Part shown: positions 17,039-25,201 of the stretch, in pieces
How the letters are laid out: every line of letters begins with the position of its first letter
Position numbering within the stretch: position 1 is the stretch's first letter
NCBI RefSeq assembly: GCF_030711595.1
Contig: NZ_JAUJUJ010000027.1
Coordinates: 1 to 39,184 of the forward strand
Direction of reading: 5' to 3'
Source of the DNA: Stenotrophomonas sp. YIM B06876
Lineage (GTDB): Bacteria; Pseudomonadota; Gammaproteobacteria; Xanthomonadales; Xanthomonadaceae
DNA length: 39,184 nt
The notes under the pieces: generated by a model
The model's input: only the letters and a program-made list of their open reading frames with translations
What the model was told of the DNA's origin: nothing
Database searches by the model: none
Made by a program: the position numbers and the translations under genes

Positions 17039-17677
17039 ATGGAAGTGTTCAGAATCACGCTGCCGGCACTGGTGCTGCTGGCCGGTCTGGCGATCACCGA
17101 TGCGCAGGCGCAAACCCTGCCGAAGATCGACGAATTCTATTTCGACAATGACAGCGCCGCGCAGCCGCTGCTGGCTGTACCCGGCGATGCCGCCGATGCG
17201 GTCGAGCAGCTGATGAAACTGCGTGAACGCGGGCGCAAGGCGGTGGAAGCGACCACCCAGCTGGCCAGCCTGGCGATTGCCCAGGGGCGCGTGGACCTGG
17301 GGAAAAGCCTGTACCAGGAGGCGCTGGCCGCCACCCAGGTGTCGGCGGTGCAAGGCCGCGCGGTGCGCTGGAACCACGCCTGGGATCTGTACCGGTTGGG
17401 GGAAACCGAAGCGGCGCTGGGCGAATGGATGAGCCTGCAGGCCGCCAGCCGCGGCAATCCCGGCTGGGTGCCGCCAACCTACGCGCTGGTGCTGTGGACC
17501 CTGGGACGCCGCGACGAAGCGGTGCGCTGGTATGCCGCGGCGGTGCGCACCGAACCGCAGCAGTGGAGCGATCCGGACAACTATCTGCAGCTGCTGCCGC
17601 ATTGGCGTGAGCAGGACCGCGCCACGCTGGCCGAAGTGCACCGGGCCTGGAGCGGCAGTCCGCCCGTCTGGCCCTGA
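17039..17677 (+). CDS. Exported TPR-like protein of unknown function
   Basis: This 212-residue protein starts MEVFRITLPALVLLAGLAIT and ends its signal near AQAQ, so it is predicted periplasmic. The mature part is all helical, with TPR-like pairs: GRVDLGKSLYQEALAATQ, then AWDLYRLGETEAALGEWMSL, then ALVLWTLGRRDEAVRWYAAA. Three TPR-type units suggest a protein-protein interaction role. I recognise no catalytic motif. An AAGGGA ribosome site precedes the ATG. It is divergent from the oxidoreductase gene and co-directional with the AEC transporter 142 bases later, but no functional link is visible. Confidence 0.72.
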   Translation: MEVFRITLPALVLLAGLAITDAQAQTLPKIDEFYFDNDSAAQPLLAVPGDAADAVEQLMKLRERGRKAVEATTQLASLAIAQGRVDLGKSLYQEALAATQVSAVQGRAVRWNHAWDLYRLGETEAALGEWMSLQAASRGNPGWVPPTYALVLWTLGRRDEAVRWYAAAVRTEPQQWSDPDNYLQLLPHWREQDRATLAEVHRAWSGSPPVWP

Positions 17678-17819
17678 GTGCGCGGGAAGCGTGGCTGCCG
17701 GTGCCGGCCGGTCGCGGCGCTTTGAAACCGCTCATGTTGCGGCGCGCAATGGTGCTGCGGCGGTGGTCTGACCTTTCCGTCGACGCCGCTGCCTTTCCGA
17801 CGACGGAGTGGTCGTGACC

Positions 17820-18734
17820 ATGGCATTGGATGCCTTTGCGCTGATCCTGGCCATGCTGGCGCTGGGCATGGGCTTCGCGCGGCTGCGTGCGCTGCCGGAC
17901 AACAGCGCCGATGTGCTCAACCGGATCGTGCTGTACGTCTGCCTGCCGGCGGCCGTGCTGCTGTATGTGCCGCGCCTGCAGCTGGATCTGTCGCTGATCG
18001 GCATCATCGCCACGCCGTGGCTGCTGATGCTGGCGACACTGGCGCTGGTCGCGCTGTGCACCCGCCTGTTCGGATTCAGTCGCGAAGTGCACGCGGTGCT
18101 GCTGCTGTGCGTGGCGCTGTGCAATTCCAGCTTCATCGGCTACCCGATGGTGCGCGCGCTGCTGGGCGATCACGCGCTGCCGTATGCGGTGGTGTACGAC
18201 CAGTTCGGCACCTTCGTGCTGCTGTCCACGTTCGGGCTGTATGTGCTGGCGCGCTACAGCGGCGATGTGCCCCCAAGCGGGCGCCAGATCGCGCTGCGCA
18301 TCGTGCGCTTCCCGCCGCTGTGGGCGCTGGTGTTCGCCCTGGTGCTGATGCCGGCGCAGCCGCCGGCATGGATCGCGGGCGGGCTCCAGAGCCTGGCCGA
18401 TGCGATGCTGCCGCTGGTGATGCTGGCGGTGGGGCTGTCGATCCAGCTGCGCCTGCCGCGGGCCGAGCTGCTGCCGCTGGGCGTGGGGCTGCTGCTCAAG
18501 CTGCTGGTGATACCGGCGCTGGCGTTGCCGCTGTCGTGGGCGTTTGGCCTGCATGGCGAACGGCTGCAGGCCAACGTGCTGGAATCGGCGATGCCGACCA
18601 TGATCACCGCCGCGGCGCTGGCGATCTCGCACCGGCTGGCGCCGCGACTGGCCGCCGCCCTGGTCGGCTACGGCATCCTGCTGTCGCTGGCCACCTTGCC
18701 GGCGTGGCTGTGGTTGCTGCAGCAACTGCACTGA
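17820..18734 (+). CDS. AEC (auxin efflux carrier) family transporter
   Basis: This inner-membrane protein of 304 residues is almost entirely hydrophobic, with about ten predicted helices in two halves. Family features are LNRIVLYVCLPAAVLLYVP in the first half, LCNSSFIGYPMVRALLG after the mid-break, and ESAMPTMITAAALA in the second half. The AEC family exports small organic anions; the substrate cannot be told from sequence. The ATG at 17820 was chosen, but GTG codons at 17814 and 17808 are in frame. GGAG at 17805-17808 is spaced best for the GTG at 17814, so the true start may be two codons earlier. Confidence 0.88.
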   Translation: MALDAFALILAMLALGMGFARLRALPDNSADVLNRIVLYVCLPAAVLLYVPRLQLDLSLIGIIATPWLLMLATLALVALCTRLFGFSREVHAVLLLCVALCNSSFIGYPMVRALLGDHALPYAVVYDQFGTFVLLSTFGLYVLARYSGDVPPSGRQIALRIVRFPPLWALVFALVLMPAQPPAWIAGGLQSLADAMLPLVMLAVGLSIQLRLPRAELLPLGVGLLLKLLVIPALALPLSWAFGLHGERLQANVLESAMPTMITAAALAISHRLAPRLAAALVGYGILLSLATLPAWLWLLQQLH

Positions 18735-18816
18735 GGGGGCGGTAACGCCAGCGGTCCCCCCCGCAATCAAGCCGGCCCGCGCAACCGGTTCGACTGGAAT
18801 GAAGTGCCAGGTGGGG

Positions 18817-19302
18817 TCACTGCGTAGCCGTAATCGTGCGGTCGGAGTATTTGATGGTGGCACCGTGTGCATCGAGCCAGTCGACGCCGACAACGCCAAC
18901 GACCGGGTGCGCCTGCGACGAGAGGGCCTTGACGACGTGACCCAGATCCATAATGCGGAACGTGAAATCTTCCGATTCCGTGCCGGCAAATTTGAAGTGA
19001 TTGCCCGGGGATGACTGGATAGCGATTCCGGCATCGCTGGCACTTGTTGCCGCGGAGCTTCCCTTGTCCGGGACACGCAGATTGAGCGCTGCAACTGAGG
19101 ACCGATCAATCACGGTGGCTCCGGCGCCTGTATCGATGACGAGAAATACAGCATGTCCGTTGATTTCCGCCGGTGCCACGATGTGCCCGGTGTTCGTGGT
19201 CTGGAATTGCTGAGACGCGCGCGCGCCTTGTTCAAGGTTCGGGTGGACGGTTGAGCAGGAGGAAATTCCGATAACGAGCAGCAGCAGAAAAAATGGGCGC
19301 AT
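18817..19302 (-). CDS. Retropepsin-like aspartic protease lipoprotein
   Basis: The product is 161 residues. The N-terminus MRPFFLLLLVIGISSCSTVH has a lipobox with C16, so it is probably a lipoprotein. FLVIDTGAGATVIDRSSVAA contains the catalytic D57-T-G of clan AA (retropepsin-like) proteases. VVGVVGVDWLDAHGATIKY near the C-terminus matches the second conserved block of bacterial aspartyl proteases of this type, where a hydrophobic-hydrophobic-G segment precedes the final strand. One DTG per chain implies activity as a homodimer. The start has an AGGA ribosome site; a frame extending further upstream has no support. Composition is visibly less G+C-rich than its neighbours. Confidence 0.78.
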   Translation of the reverse strand: MRPFFLLLLVIGISSCSTVHPNLEQGARASQQFQTTNTGHIVAPAEINGHAVFLVIDTGAGATVIDRSSVAALNLRVPDKGSSAATSASDAGIAIQSSPGNHFKFAGTESEDFTFRIMDLGHVVKALSSQAHPVVGVVGVDWLDAHGATIKYSDRTITATQ

Positions 19303-19410
19303 AAGAATCCTGCAGAAAAGACAAGGGAGGCGGTATGACACCCGGCGGCGTGCGAAGTTCAGGCGCGCGGCGGCATGGCAGCCGCAACCGGCATGCGAGG
19401 CGTGCTGCAA

Positions 19411-20892
19411 TCAGTCGGCCGGTACCGTGCGCTCACGGGCCCAGTCGCGCAGCGCGCCGACCTGTTCGGCCATCACCACCGACAGCGGACGGGTGGCGCG
19501 GATTTCCTCCATCAGCATGCCGGTGTCCAGCGGCTGCCTGGCGGCATGGGCCGCGTACAGGCCCGAGACCACCGCCTGCTCGATCTCGGCGCCGGAGAAG
19601 CCGTCACTGGCGGCGGCCAGCGCCGGCAGCGCGAAGTCGTCGGGCTGCAGCTGGCGCTTGCCCAGATGCAGTCGCAGCAGTTCGACCCGGCTGTCGGGCG
19701 AGGGCAGGTCGACGAAGAAGATCTCGTCGAAGCGGCCCTTGCGCAGCAGTTCGGCCGGCAGTTCGTGCACCTGGTTGGCGGTGGCGACGATGAACACCGC
19801 GCTCTTGCGCTCGGCCATCCAGGTCAGCAGGTAGCCCAGCACCCGCCGCGATACGCCGCCGTCCTCGCCGCCACTGGCCAGGCCTTTTTCAATCTCGTCG
19901 ATCCACAGCACGCACGGCGCCAGCTGCTCGGCCGAGGCCAGCGCGTCGCGCAGGTTCTTCTCGGTTTCGCCGTGGTACTTGTTGTAGAGCATGCCGAAGT
20001 CCAGCCGCAGCAGCGGCACGCCGAAGCCGGCGGCGGTGGCCTTGGCCAGCATCGATTTGCCGCAGCCCTGCACGCCCAGCAGCAACATGCCCCGGGGCGG
20101 GTCCAACCCCGGCGGGGCGGTGCCAGCGACAAACACCGCGCGGCGTTGCCCGATCCAGCGCTTGAGCCGCGCGGCTCCAACCACATCGGCGAGGCGCGCG
20201 CTGTCGTAGTCGTAATGCAGATGGCCGCTGCGGTTGAGCAGTTCGAACTTCAGCCTGGCCAGCTGCGGCAGATCGTTGGCGCCCAGCGCGCCGTCATCGT
20301 AGATCAGCTGGCGGGCGATGCGGCGGGCATCGGTCAGGCTCAGCCCCTGCAGGTTGCGCAGGATCTGCTGCACCGCCTCGTGGTCCACCTCCACCCGCCG
20401 GCCACCGTTCTCGCCGGCATAGGCGGTGGCCTCTTCGCGCAGCATCTTCAGCAGTGCATTGGCATCGGGCAGGCGCGGATTGAAACGGGTCGCCAGCGCT
20501 TCCAGCTCGGCCGGCAATTCCACCCTGGCGCCAACCAGCACCAGCACGTGCGGCTCGCTGTGGCGGCGCTGCAGGATGTCGCGCAACAGCCGCTGGTGGC
20601 TGGCGTAGCCCAGGTAGGGGTGGAAATCCAGCAGCAGGTAGATGCCGCGCTGGTCGGCCTGCTGGATCATCCGCAATGCCGCGCTGGCATCGGGCGGGCC
20701 GACGGCATCGTCCTCGCGATCCAGGTCGATGCGGCGCAGGCCCTCGGTGATCGTCCAGCGGTACAGCGCGCGCCAGACATGCATCAGCGCCTGCCGGAAC
20801 AGGTCGACCACCCGGCCCTCGTCCCCGGTTTCGATCACGATCAAGGGCGTGTTGGCGCGGATCAGCGCGGTCAGGTCCTGCAGTTCGCTCAT
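19411..20892 (-). CDS. Ycf46-like AAA+ ATPase
   Basis: This 493-residue protein has the organisation of Ycf46-type AAA ATPases. A degenerate N-terminal ATPase-like domain (about residues 1-190; LIRANTPLIVIETGDEGRVV, LLLDFHPYLGYASHQRLLRD) is followed by an active AAA+ module. Walker A is GVQGCGKS at 273-280, Walker B is LWIDEIEKG from 329, and ATANQVHELPAELLRKGRFD gives sensor 1 and the arginine finger region. GETEKNLRDAL is the usual pre-Walker-B helix. The biochemical role of this family is poorly known; in cyanobacteria Ycf46 has been linked to photosynthesis and carbon uptake, which cannot apply here. It is divergent from the ParA-like gene with 130 bases between. The start is the ATG at 20892; the frame upstream of it runs opposite the ParA gene and is not real. 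Confidence 0.85.
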   Translation of the reverse strand: MSELQDLTALIRANTPLIVIETGDEGRVVDLFRQALMHVWRALYRWTITEGLRRIDLDREDDAVGPPDASAALRMIQQADQRGIYLLLDFHPYLGYASHQRLLRDILQRRHSEPHVLVLVGARVELPAELEALATRFNPRLPDANALLKMLREEATAYAGENGGRRVEVDHEAVQQILRNLQGLSLTDARRIARQLIYDDGALGANDLPQLARLKFELLNRSGHLHYDYDSARLADVVGAARLKRWIGQRRAVFVAGTAPPGLDPPRGMLLLGVQGCGKSMLAKATAAGFGVPLLRLDFGMLYNKYHGETEKNLRDALASAEQLAPCVLWIDEIEKGLASGGEDGGVSRRVLGYLLTWMAERKSAVFIVATANQVHELPAELLRKGRFDEIFFVDLPSPDSRVELLRLHLGKRQLQPDDFALPALAAASDGFSGAEIEQAVVSGLYAAHAARQPLDTGMLMEEIRATRPLSVVMAEQVGALRDWARERTVPAD

Positions 20893-21022
20893 GGTGGTTC
20901 CGTTGCCGAGGGGCGTCACGATAGCAAACCCGTCGCCGCATCCGGCAGCCGTCACGCGATGACTACCGTTGCCGGCTTGGCGCGGTGTACGCTGCAACCA
21001 GTCCCGCGGAAACGAGGCGTGC

Positions 21023-21655
21023 ATGAAGACGATTCTGGTGGCCGGCTCCAAAGGCGGCGTCGGCAAAACCACCATCGCCACCCATCTGGCAGCCGTTTCG
21101 GCGCTGGACGGTAACGCCACGGTACTGGCCGATGCCGACCCGCAGGGCTCGAGCACGCGCTGGGCGCAGCGGCGTTCGGTACTGGACAGCGCGGTGCTGC
21201 CGATCAATGTGTATCGCAAAAAGTCCTGGGAAAAACAGCTCCCCGCCGGCACCGGGCAGGTCATCATCGATGCCCCGGCCGGTGCCTATGCCGATGATCT
21301 GGCGCATTTTCTCGACGTCGCCGATGCGGTGCTGGTGCCGGTGCTGCCCTCGGCGCTGGATATCGAGGCCATCGTCGGTTTCCTCAACAGTCTGGCCAAG
21401 GTCCCGCGGGTGCATTCGCGCCAGCTGCCGGTCGGGCTGGTGCTCAACCGCACCAAGGCCTGGACCCAGACCTCGCAACAAGCCCGGCAGATGCTGTCGC
21501 AGTGGCCCTATGAGGTGGTGACGCAATTGCGCGACAGCCAGGGCTACGTGGTGATGGTCGGCATGGGCCGCAGTCTGTTCGATTACCACTCGGCCCAGGT
21601 GCGCGAGCACCAGAAGGACTGGGACCCGTTGTTCAAATGGCTGAAGAAAGCCTGA
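21023..21655 (+). CDS. ParA/MinD-family ATPase, orphan
   Basis: This 210-residue ATPase starts [20 protein letters not shown], a deviant Walker A with the signature lysine of ParA/MinD/Soj proteins. [15 protein letters not shown] follows as the second conserved motif and [14 protein letters not shown] as Walker B-like. It has no N-terminal HTH, so it is a small chromosomal ParA. No ParB gene or parS-like cluster is adjacent, so its cargo is unknown. GAGG lies five bases before the ATG. The SixA-type gene follows after 18 bases and probably shares the transcript. Confidence 0.88.
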   Translation: MKTILVAGSKGGVGKTTIATHLAAVSALDGNATVLADADPQGSSTRWAQRRSVLDSAVLPINVYRKKSWEKQLPAGTGQVIIDAPAGAYADDLAHFLDVADAVLVPVLPSALDIEAIVGFLNSLAKVPRVHSRQLPVGLVLNRTKAWTQTSQQARQMLSQWPYEVVTQLRDSQGYVVMVGMGRSLFDYHSAQVREHQKDWDPLFKWLKKA

Positions 21656-21673
21656 CAGGAGTGCCAAGCGACC

Positions 21674-22150
21674 ATGCGTGAACTGATCCTGCTGCGCCAT
21701 GCCCATGCCGAACCCACCGATACCGGCCAGGCCGATATCGACCGGCCCCTCTCTGCGCACGGACTGGCCGAGGCCGAAGCCGCCGGACGCTGGCTGCTGG
21801 AACAACGCCTGGTGCCCGACCGGGTGTTGTGCTCGCCGGCCCGGCGCGCCCGCGAAACCCTGGAAGCGGTGCTGGAGCTGACCGGCTATGTCGAACAGCG
21901 GCTGGAGGAGCGGATCTACGACGCCACCGCCGGCACGCTGGCGGCGCTGGCCGACGACCACCGCGATGTCGAACGGCTGCTGCTGGTAGGCCACAACCCG
22001 GCAATGGAGCAGCTGCTGGCGCTGATGCACAGCGGCCAGTCGGGTGACTACCGCGGCATGCCGACCGCCGCGATCGCCGTGCTGGCCATGCCGATGACCG
22101 CGGCGATAGAACCCGGAGTGGCCCGCCTGACCGCGTTCTGGTGGCCGTAA
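21674..22150 (+). CDS. sixA: SixA-type histidine phosphatase
   Basis: This 158-residue protein belongs to the small branch-2 histidine phosphatases. LILLRHAHAEP gives the RHA motif with the phospho-accepting H9. VLCSPARRARETLEAV supplies the second arginine motif, and LLVGHNPAMEQLL gives the second catalytic H107. SixA in E. coli dephosphorylates phosphohistidine in phosphotransfer proteins such as the nitrogen-PTS protein NPr. The length is right and the protein has no signal peptide. It sits in a tight run with the ParA gene before it and the YceI-like gene 4 bases after it. The target here is inferred only from the family. Confidence 0.83.
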   Translation: MRELILLRHAHAEPTDTGQADIDRPLSAHGLAEAEAAGRWLLEQRLVPDRVLCSPARRARETLEAVLELTGYVEQRLEERIYDATAGTLAALADDHRDVERLLLVGHNPAMEQLLALMHSGQSGDYRGMPTAAIAVLAMPMTAAIEPGVARLTAFWWP

Positions 22151-22154
22151 GCGG

Positions 22155-22727
22155 ATGCTGTGCGCGGTGCGGCGGGGGCTGCTGCTGACGTTGCTGCTGG
22201 TCATCGCGCCGGCCGGAGCGTCGCAGCAACTGGCGTTCGATACCGCCCATTCCCGCTTCGGGTTCGAGATCCGGACCCGCTTCGGGCAGAAGATCGAAGG
22301 CGTGTTCCCGCGCTTCGAAGGGCATATCACGGTGTTGCCCGACGGCCGCCACCAGGTGCGGCTGCGCATGTTCAGCCAGTATGTGGAGATCCCCGACCGG
22401 CCGCGTTACACCGGCTGGATGCGCGGTGAGGAATTTTTCGACGCCGAGCGTTACCCGGTGGTGGAATTCGACTCGCTGCCCTACATGCCGGGCGTGGTGG
22501 AAAACGGCGGCGATGTGCAGGGCACCTTGACCCTGCGCGGCATCAGCCATCGTGAAACCCTGCGGGTGATGCCGCCGGAATGTGCCCGCCCCGGCTATGA
22601 TTGCGACGTGACCAGCCGCGGTACCGTCCTGCGCGGACGCTACGGGATGGACAGTTGGCAGATAGCATTGAGTGACCGAGTGACGTTTGTACTGCGCACG
22701 CGCCTGACCGCGGCGCCTATTCCGTGA
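22155..22727 (+). CDS. YceI-like exported protein
   Basis: This 190-residue protein has a signal peptide (MLCAVRRGLLLTLLLVIAPA, then GAS). The mature part shows YceI family features: FDTAHSRFGFEIRTRFGQKI, GHITVLPDGRHQVRLRMF, EEFFDAERYPVVEFDS and GTLTLRGISHRETL. YceI proteins are periplasmic lipocalin-like beta-barrels that bind isoprenoid or other amphiphilic ligands. The gene begins 4 bases after the SixA-type gene and ends in a 4-base overlap (GTGA) with the phospholipase-D-type gene, so it is inside an operon. The ligand is unknown. Confidence 0.85.
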   Translation: MLCAVRRGLLLTLLLVIAPAGASQQLAFDTAHSRFGFEIRTRFGQKIEGVFPRFEGHITVLPDGRHQVRLRMFSQYVEIPDRPRYTGWMRGEEFFDAERYPVVEFDSLPYMPGVVENGGDVQGTLTLRGISHRETLRVMPPECARPGYDCDVTSRGTVLRGRYGMDSWQIALSDRVTFVLRTRLTAAPIP

Positions 22728-24706
22728 ATCCATGGCTGCGCCTGCTGGTGCTGGCAACGCTGTTGCTGGGCGGCGGCTGCGCCTCGCTGTCCAATATCCA
22801 GCGGGAGCAGGCCAGCCGCATCGCCATGCAGGGGCGCGACACCGCGGTCGATTGCCAGCAGCCGGACCGCTGCGCACTGGATTCGCCGCTGCGGGCGCTG
22901 GGCGGGCGCGCGTTTGCCGAATCCAGCGCGCAGACGCCGCAGCACTATGCGACCATTCTTGACGAAGGCGAACTGTCGCTGGTGGCGCGCTTGAACCTGA
23001 TCCGCAGCGCCAGCCGCAGCATCGACCTGCAGACCTACATCTTCGATACCGACGACAGTGCGCGGCTGGTGATCGACGAACTGCTGGCCGCGGCCCGGCG
23101 CGGGGTCAAGGTGCGGGTGCTGATCGACCAGCTGTCGGCGATTTCCAATCTGGAAATCCTCGCCGCACTGGCCGGGGCCCACCAGAACTTCGCATTGCGG
23201 ATCTACAACCCCACGTTCGGCAAGGCCAAGCTCAACTATTTCGATTACGCCGGCAGCGTGCTGTGCTGCTTCCGCCGCTTCAACCAGCGCATGCACAACA
23301 AACTGCTGGTCATCGATGACGCGCTTGGCGTGGTCGGTGGCCGCAACTACCAGGACGACTATTACGACTGGGACCCCGAGTACAACTTCCGTGACCGCGA
23401 CGTGGTGATTGCCGGGCCGGAAGTGCGCGAAATGGCAGCCAACTTCGATGCCTTCTGGGACGCCAGGCGCAGCGTACCGGCCGAGCGCCTCAACGATGTC
23501 GGTCGCGCCCTGCTGCGGCAGGGCGTACCGGCGCTGCCGGCGGCGGACTTCCGTCACCCGGAGCGGATCGAACGGGTCAGCGCCGAAGCGGACGATGCCG
23601 ATTTCATCAGCCGCGCCTTTGTGCGGACCGCGCTGCCGGTGCGTTCGGTCAACTACGTGGCCGACCTGCCGCGCAAGCACCGGCGCCACCGCGGCGACAC
23701 CGCCACCGATGCCCGCGGTACCGATCCACGGCTTGATGGCCTGATTGCCGGCGCGCAGCAGGAGGTGCTGTTGCAGACCCCGTATCTGGTGCTGTCCAAG
23801 CCGGCGCAGAAGCTGTTCCGGGGGTTGCGCGCGCGGCCCGCGCCGCCGCGGGTGGTGGTGTCGACCAACAGCCTGGCCGCCACCGACAATCCGATCGTGT
23901 ATGCGCTGTCCTACAAGTACAAACGCCGCAACCTGCGTGAGCTGGGGTTCAACATCTACGAGTACAAGCCGTTTCCGCAGGATGCTCCGGTGGATTACCG
24001 CAGCCTGTTGCCGGCGCCGCTGGGCGAGGAGCCGTTCTCCGGCGGCAGCCGCAACCGCCTGATCGGCGGCAGTGCCGCCGGCAGCAATGCGCATGGAAGC
24101 GGCAGCCGCCGCGCGGACAGGCGCAGTGGCGGTACCGGCAGCGCGGTGGCGCACGATGTGCTGCGTACCGAGACCCGGCCCTCGTTCCTGGGTACCCGCG
24201 CGGTCAACCGGCCCTTGCCGGTCACCCGTGCCGGCGCGCGCATGGGCCTGCATGCCAAGTCGCTGGTGGTGGACCGCCGCATCGGGGTGATCGGCACCCA
24301 CAACTTCGACCCGCGCAGCGAGAACTACAACACCGAGGGCGCGGTGATCATCGACGATCCGGCCTTCGCCCAGGCGCTGGCGCAGAGCATCCTGCGTGAT
24401 GCCGGCCCGGACAATTCGTGGGTGGTGGCGCCGCGGCACAAGCCGCCGCTGCTGTCCGGGCTGAACTACAGCGTCGGCAAGGCCTCCGAATCTTTGCCGA
24501 TCCTGGATCTGTGGCCGTGGCGTTATGCCACCGACTACGTCTTCCAGCCCGGCCAGGACTGCCCGCTGCCGCTGCCGCGGCAGGACCCGGATTTCCACAA
24601 GTGCTACATCGCGGTAGGGGATTTCCCCGAAGTCAACGTCGGCCCGAAATGGCTGCTGGTGCGGATGCTGACCGCCTTCGGGGCCGGCCTGGTGCCGATC
24701 CTGTAG
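22724..24706 (+). CDS. Phospholipase D family lipoprotein with two HKD motifs
   Basis: This 660-residue protein has a lipobox (LLLGGGC, C19) and is predicted to be membrane-anchored. It carries two PLD motifs: HNKLLVIDD from H191 with GGRNYQDDY after it, and HAKSLVVDRR from H510 with GTHNFDPRSENYNTE. Both HxKx4D sites are intact, so it is a complete two-domain PLD-type enzyme, of the cardiolipin synthase / phospholipase D superfamily. A glycine/serine-rich linker of about 45 residues (SGGSRNRLIGGSAAGSNAHG onwards) interrupts the second half. The GTG start overlaps the upstream stop. Substrate and direction (hydrolase or transferase) cannot be decided from sequence. Confidence 0.88.
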   Translation: MNPWLRLLVLATLLLGGGCASLSNIQREQASRIAMQGRDTAVDCQQPDRCALDSPLRALGGRAFAESSAQTPQHYATILDEGELSLVARLNLIRSASRSIDLQTYIFDTDDSARLVIDELLAAARRGVKVRVLIDQLSAISNLEILAALAGAHQNFALRIYNPTFGKAKLNYFDYAGSVLCCFRRFNQRMHNKLLVIDDALGVVGGRNYQDDYYDWDPEYNFRDRDVVIAGPEVREMAANFDAFWDARRSVPAERLNDVGRALLRQGVPALPAADFRHPERIERVSAEADDADFISRAFVRTALPVRSVNYVADLPRKHRRHRGDTATDARGTDPRLDGLIAGAQQEVLLQTPYLVLSKPAQKLFRGLRARPAPPRVVVSTNSLAATDNPIVYALSYKYKRRNLRELGFNIYEYKPFPQDAPVDYRSLLPAPLGEEPFSGGSRNRLIGGSAAGSNAHGSGSRRADRRSGGTGSAVAHDVLRTETRPSFLGTRAVNRPLPVTRAGARMGLHAKSLVVDRRIGVIGTHNFDPRSENYNTEGAVIIDDPAFAQALAQSILRDAGPDNSWVVAPRHKPPLLSGLNYSVGKASESLPILDLWPWRYATDYVFQPGQDCPLPLPRQDPDFHKCYIAVGDFPEVNVGPKWLLVRMLTAFGAGLVPIL

Positions 24707-24745
24707 CGCGGCGGCACTGCAATTTTCCTTCAACGAGTAAGTGCC

Positions 24746-25174
24746 ATGTCCCAGGTTTTCCGTGCCCCCGTCAATCTCGATGCCTTGAACGCGCTCAGCC
24801 GCGACACCCTGATCGGGCATCTGGGGATCGTCTTCACCGCCGTGGGCGATGACTGGCTGCAGGCGACGATGCCGGTCGATGCACGCACCCGCCAGCCCTA
24901 CGGCCTGCTGCATGGCGGCGCCTCGGTGGTACTGGCCGAAACCCTGGGCAGCAGCGCCGGCAACCTGTGCGTGGATCCGGACAGCCAGGTCTGCGTCGGC
25001 CTGGAGATCAATGCCAACCACCTGCGGGCGGTGCGCGAAGGGGTGGTGACCGGCACCGCACGTGCGTTGCATGTCGGGCGCACCACCCAGGTGTGGGAGA
25101 TCCGGATTGAAAACAGCGCCGGCAAGCCGGTGTGCATCTCGCGCCTGACCCTGGCGGTGGTGGCGACTGCCTGA
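24746..25174 (+). CDS. Hotdog-fold acyl-CoA thioesterase (YdiI/MenI-like)
   Basis: This 142-residue protein matches the PaaI/YdiI group of hotdog thioesterases. QPYGLLHGGASVVLAETLGS is the hallmark segment, with E65 as the probable catalytic acid. GLEINANHLRAVREG is the second conserved block and VWEIRIENSAGKPVCISRLT the C-terminal strand. In E. coli, YdiI (MenI) hydrolyses 1,4-dihydroxy-2-naphthoyl-CoA and other acyl-CoAs; Xanthomonadaceae use ubiquinone, so a general acyl-CoA role is more likely here. The gene follows the PLD-type gene by 39 bases and ends 27 bases from the convergent GGDEF/EAL gene. Confidence 0.88.
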   Translation: MSQVFRAPVNLDALNALSRDTLIGHLGIVFTAVGDDWLQATMPVDARTRQPYGLLHGGASVVLAETLGSSAGNLCVDPDSQVCVGLEINANHLRAVREGVVTGTARALHVGRTTQVWEIRIENSAGKPVCISRLTLAVVATA

Positions 25175-25201
25175 GCGGCGCCGCGCGGCCAATGCAGCGG
25201 A

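Noticed and set aside
22640..25192. An 850-residue minus-strand frame opposite the PLD-type and thioesterase genes.
   Set aside because: It spans two real genes and their gap and has no motif; it is expected from high G+C content.
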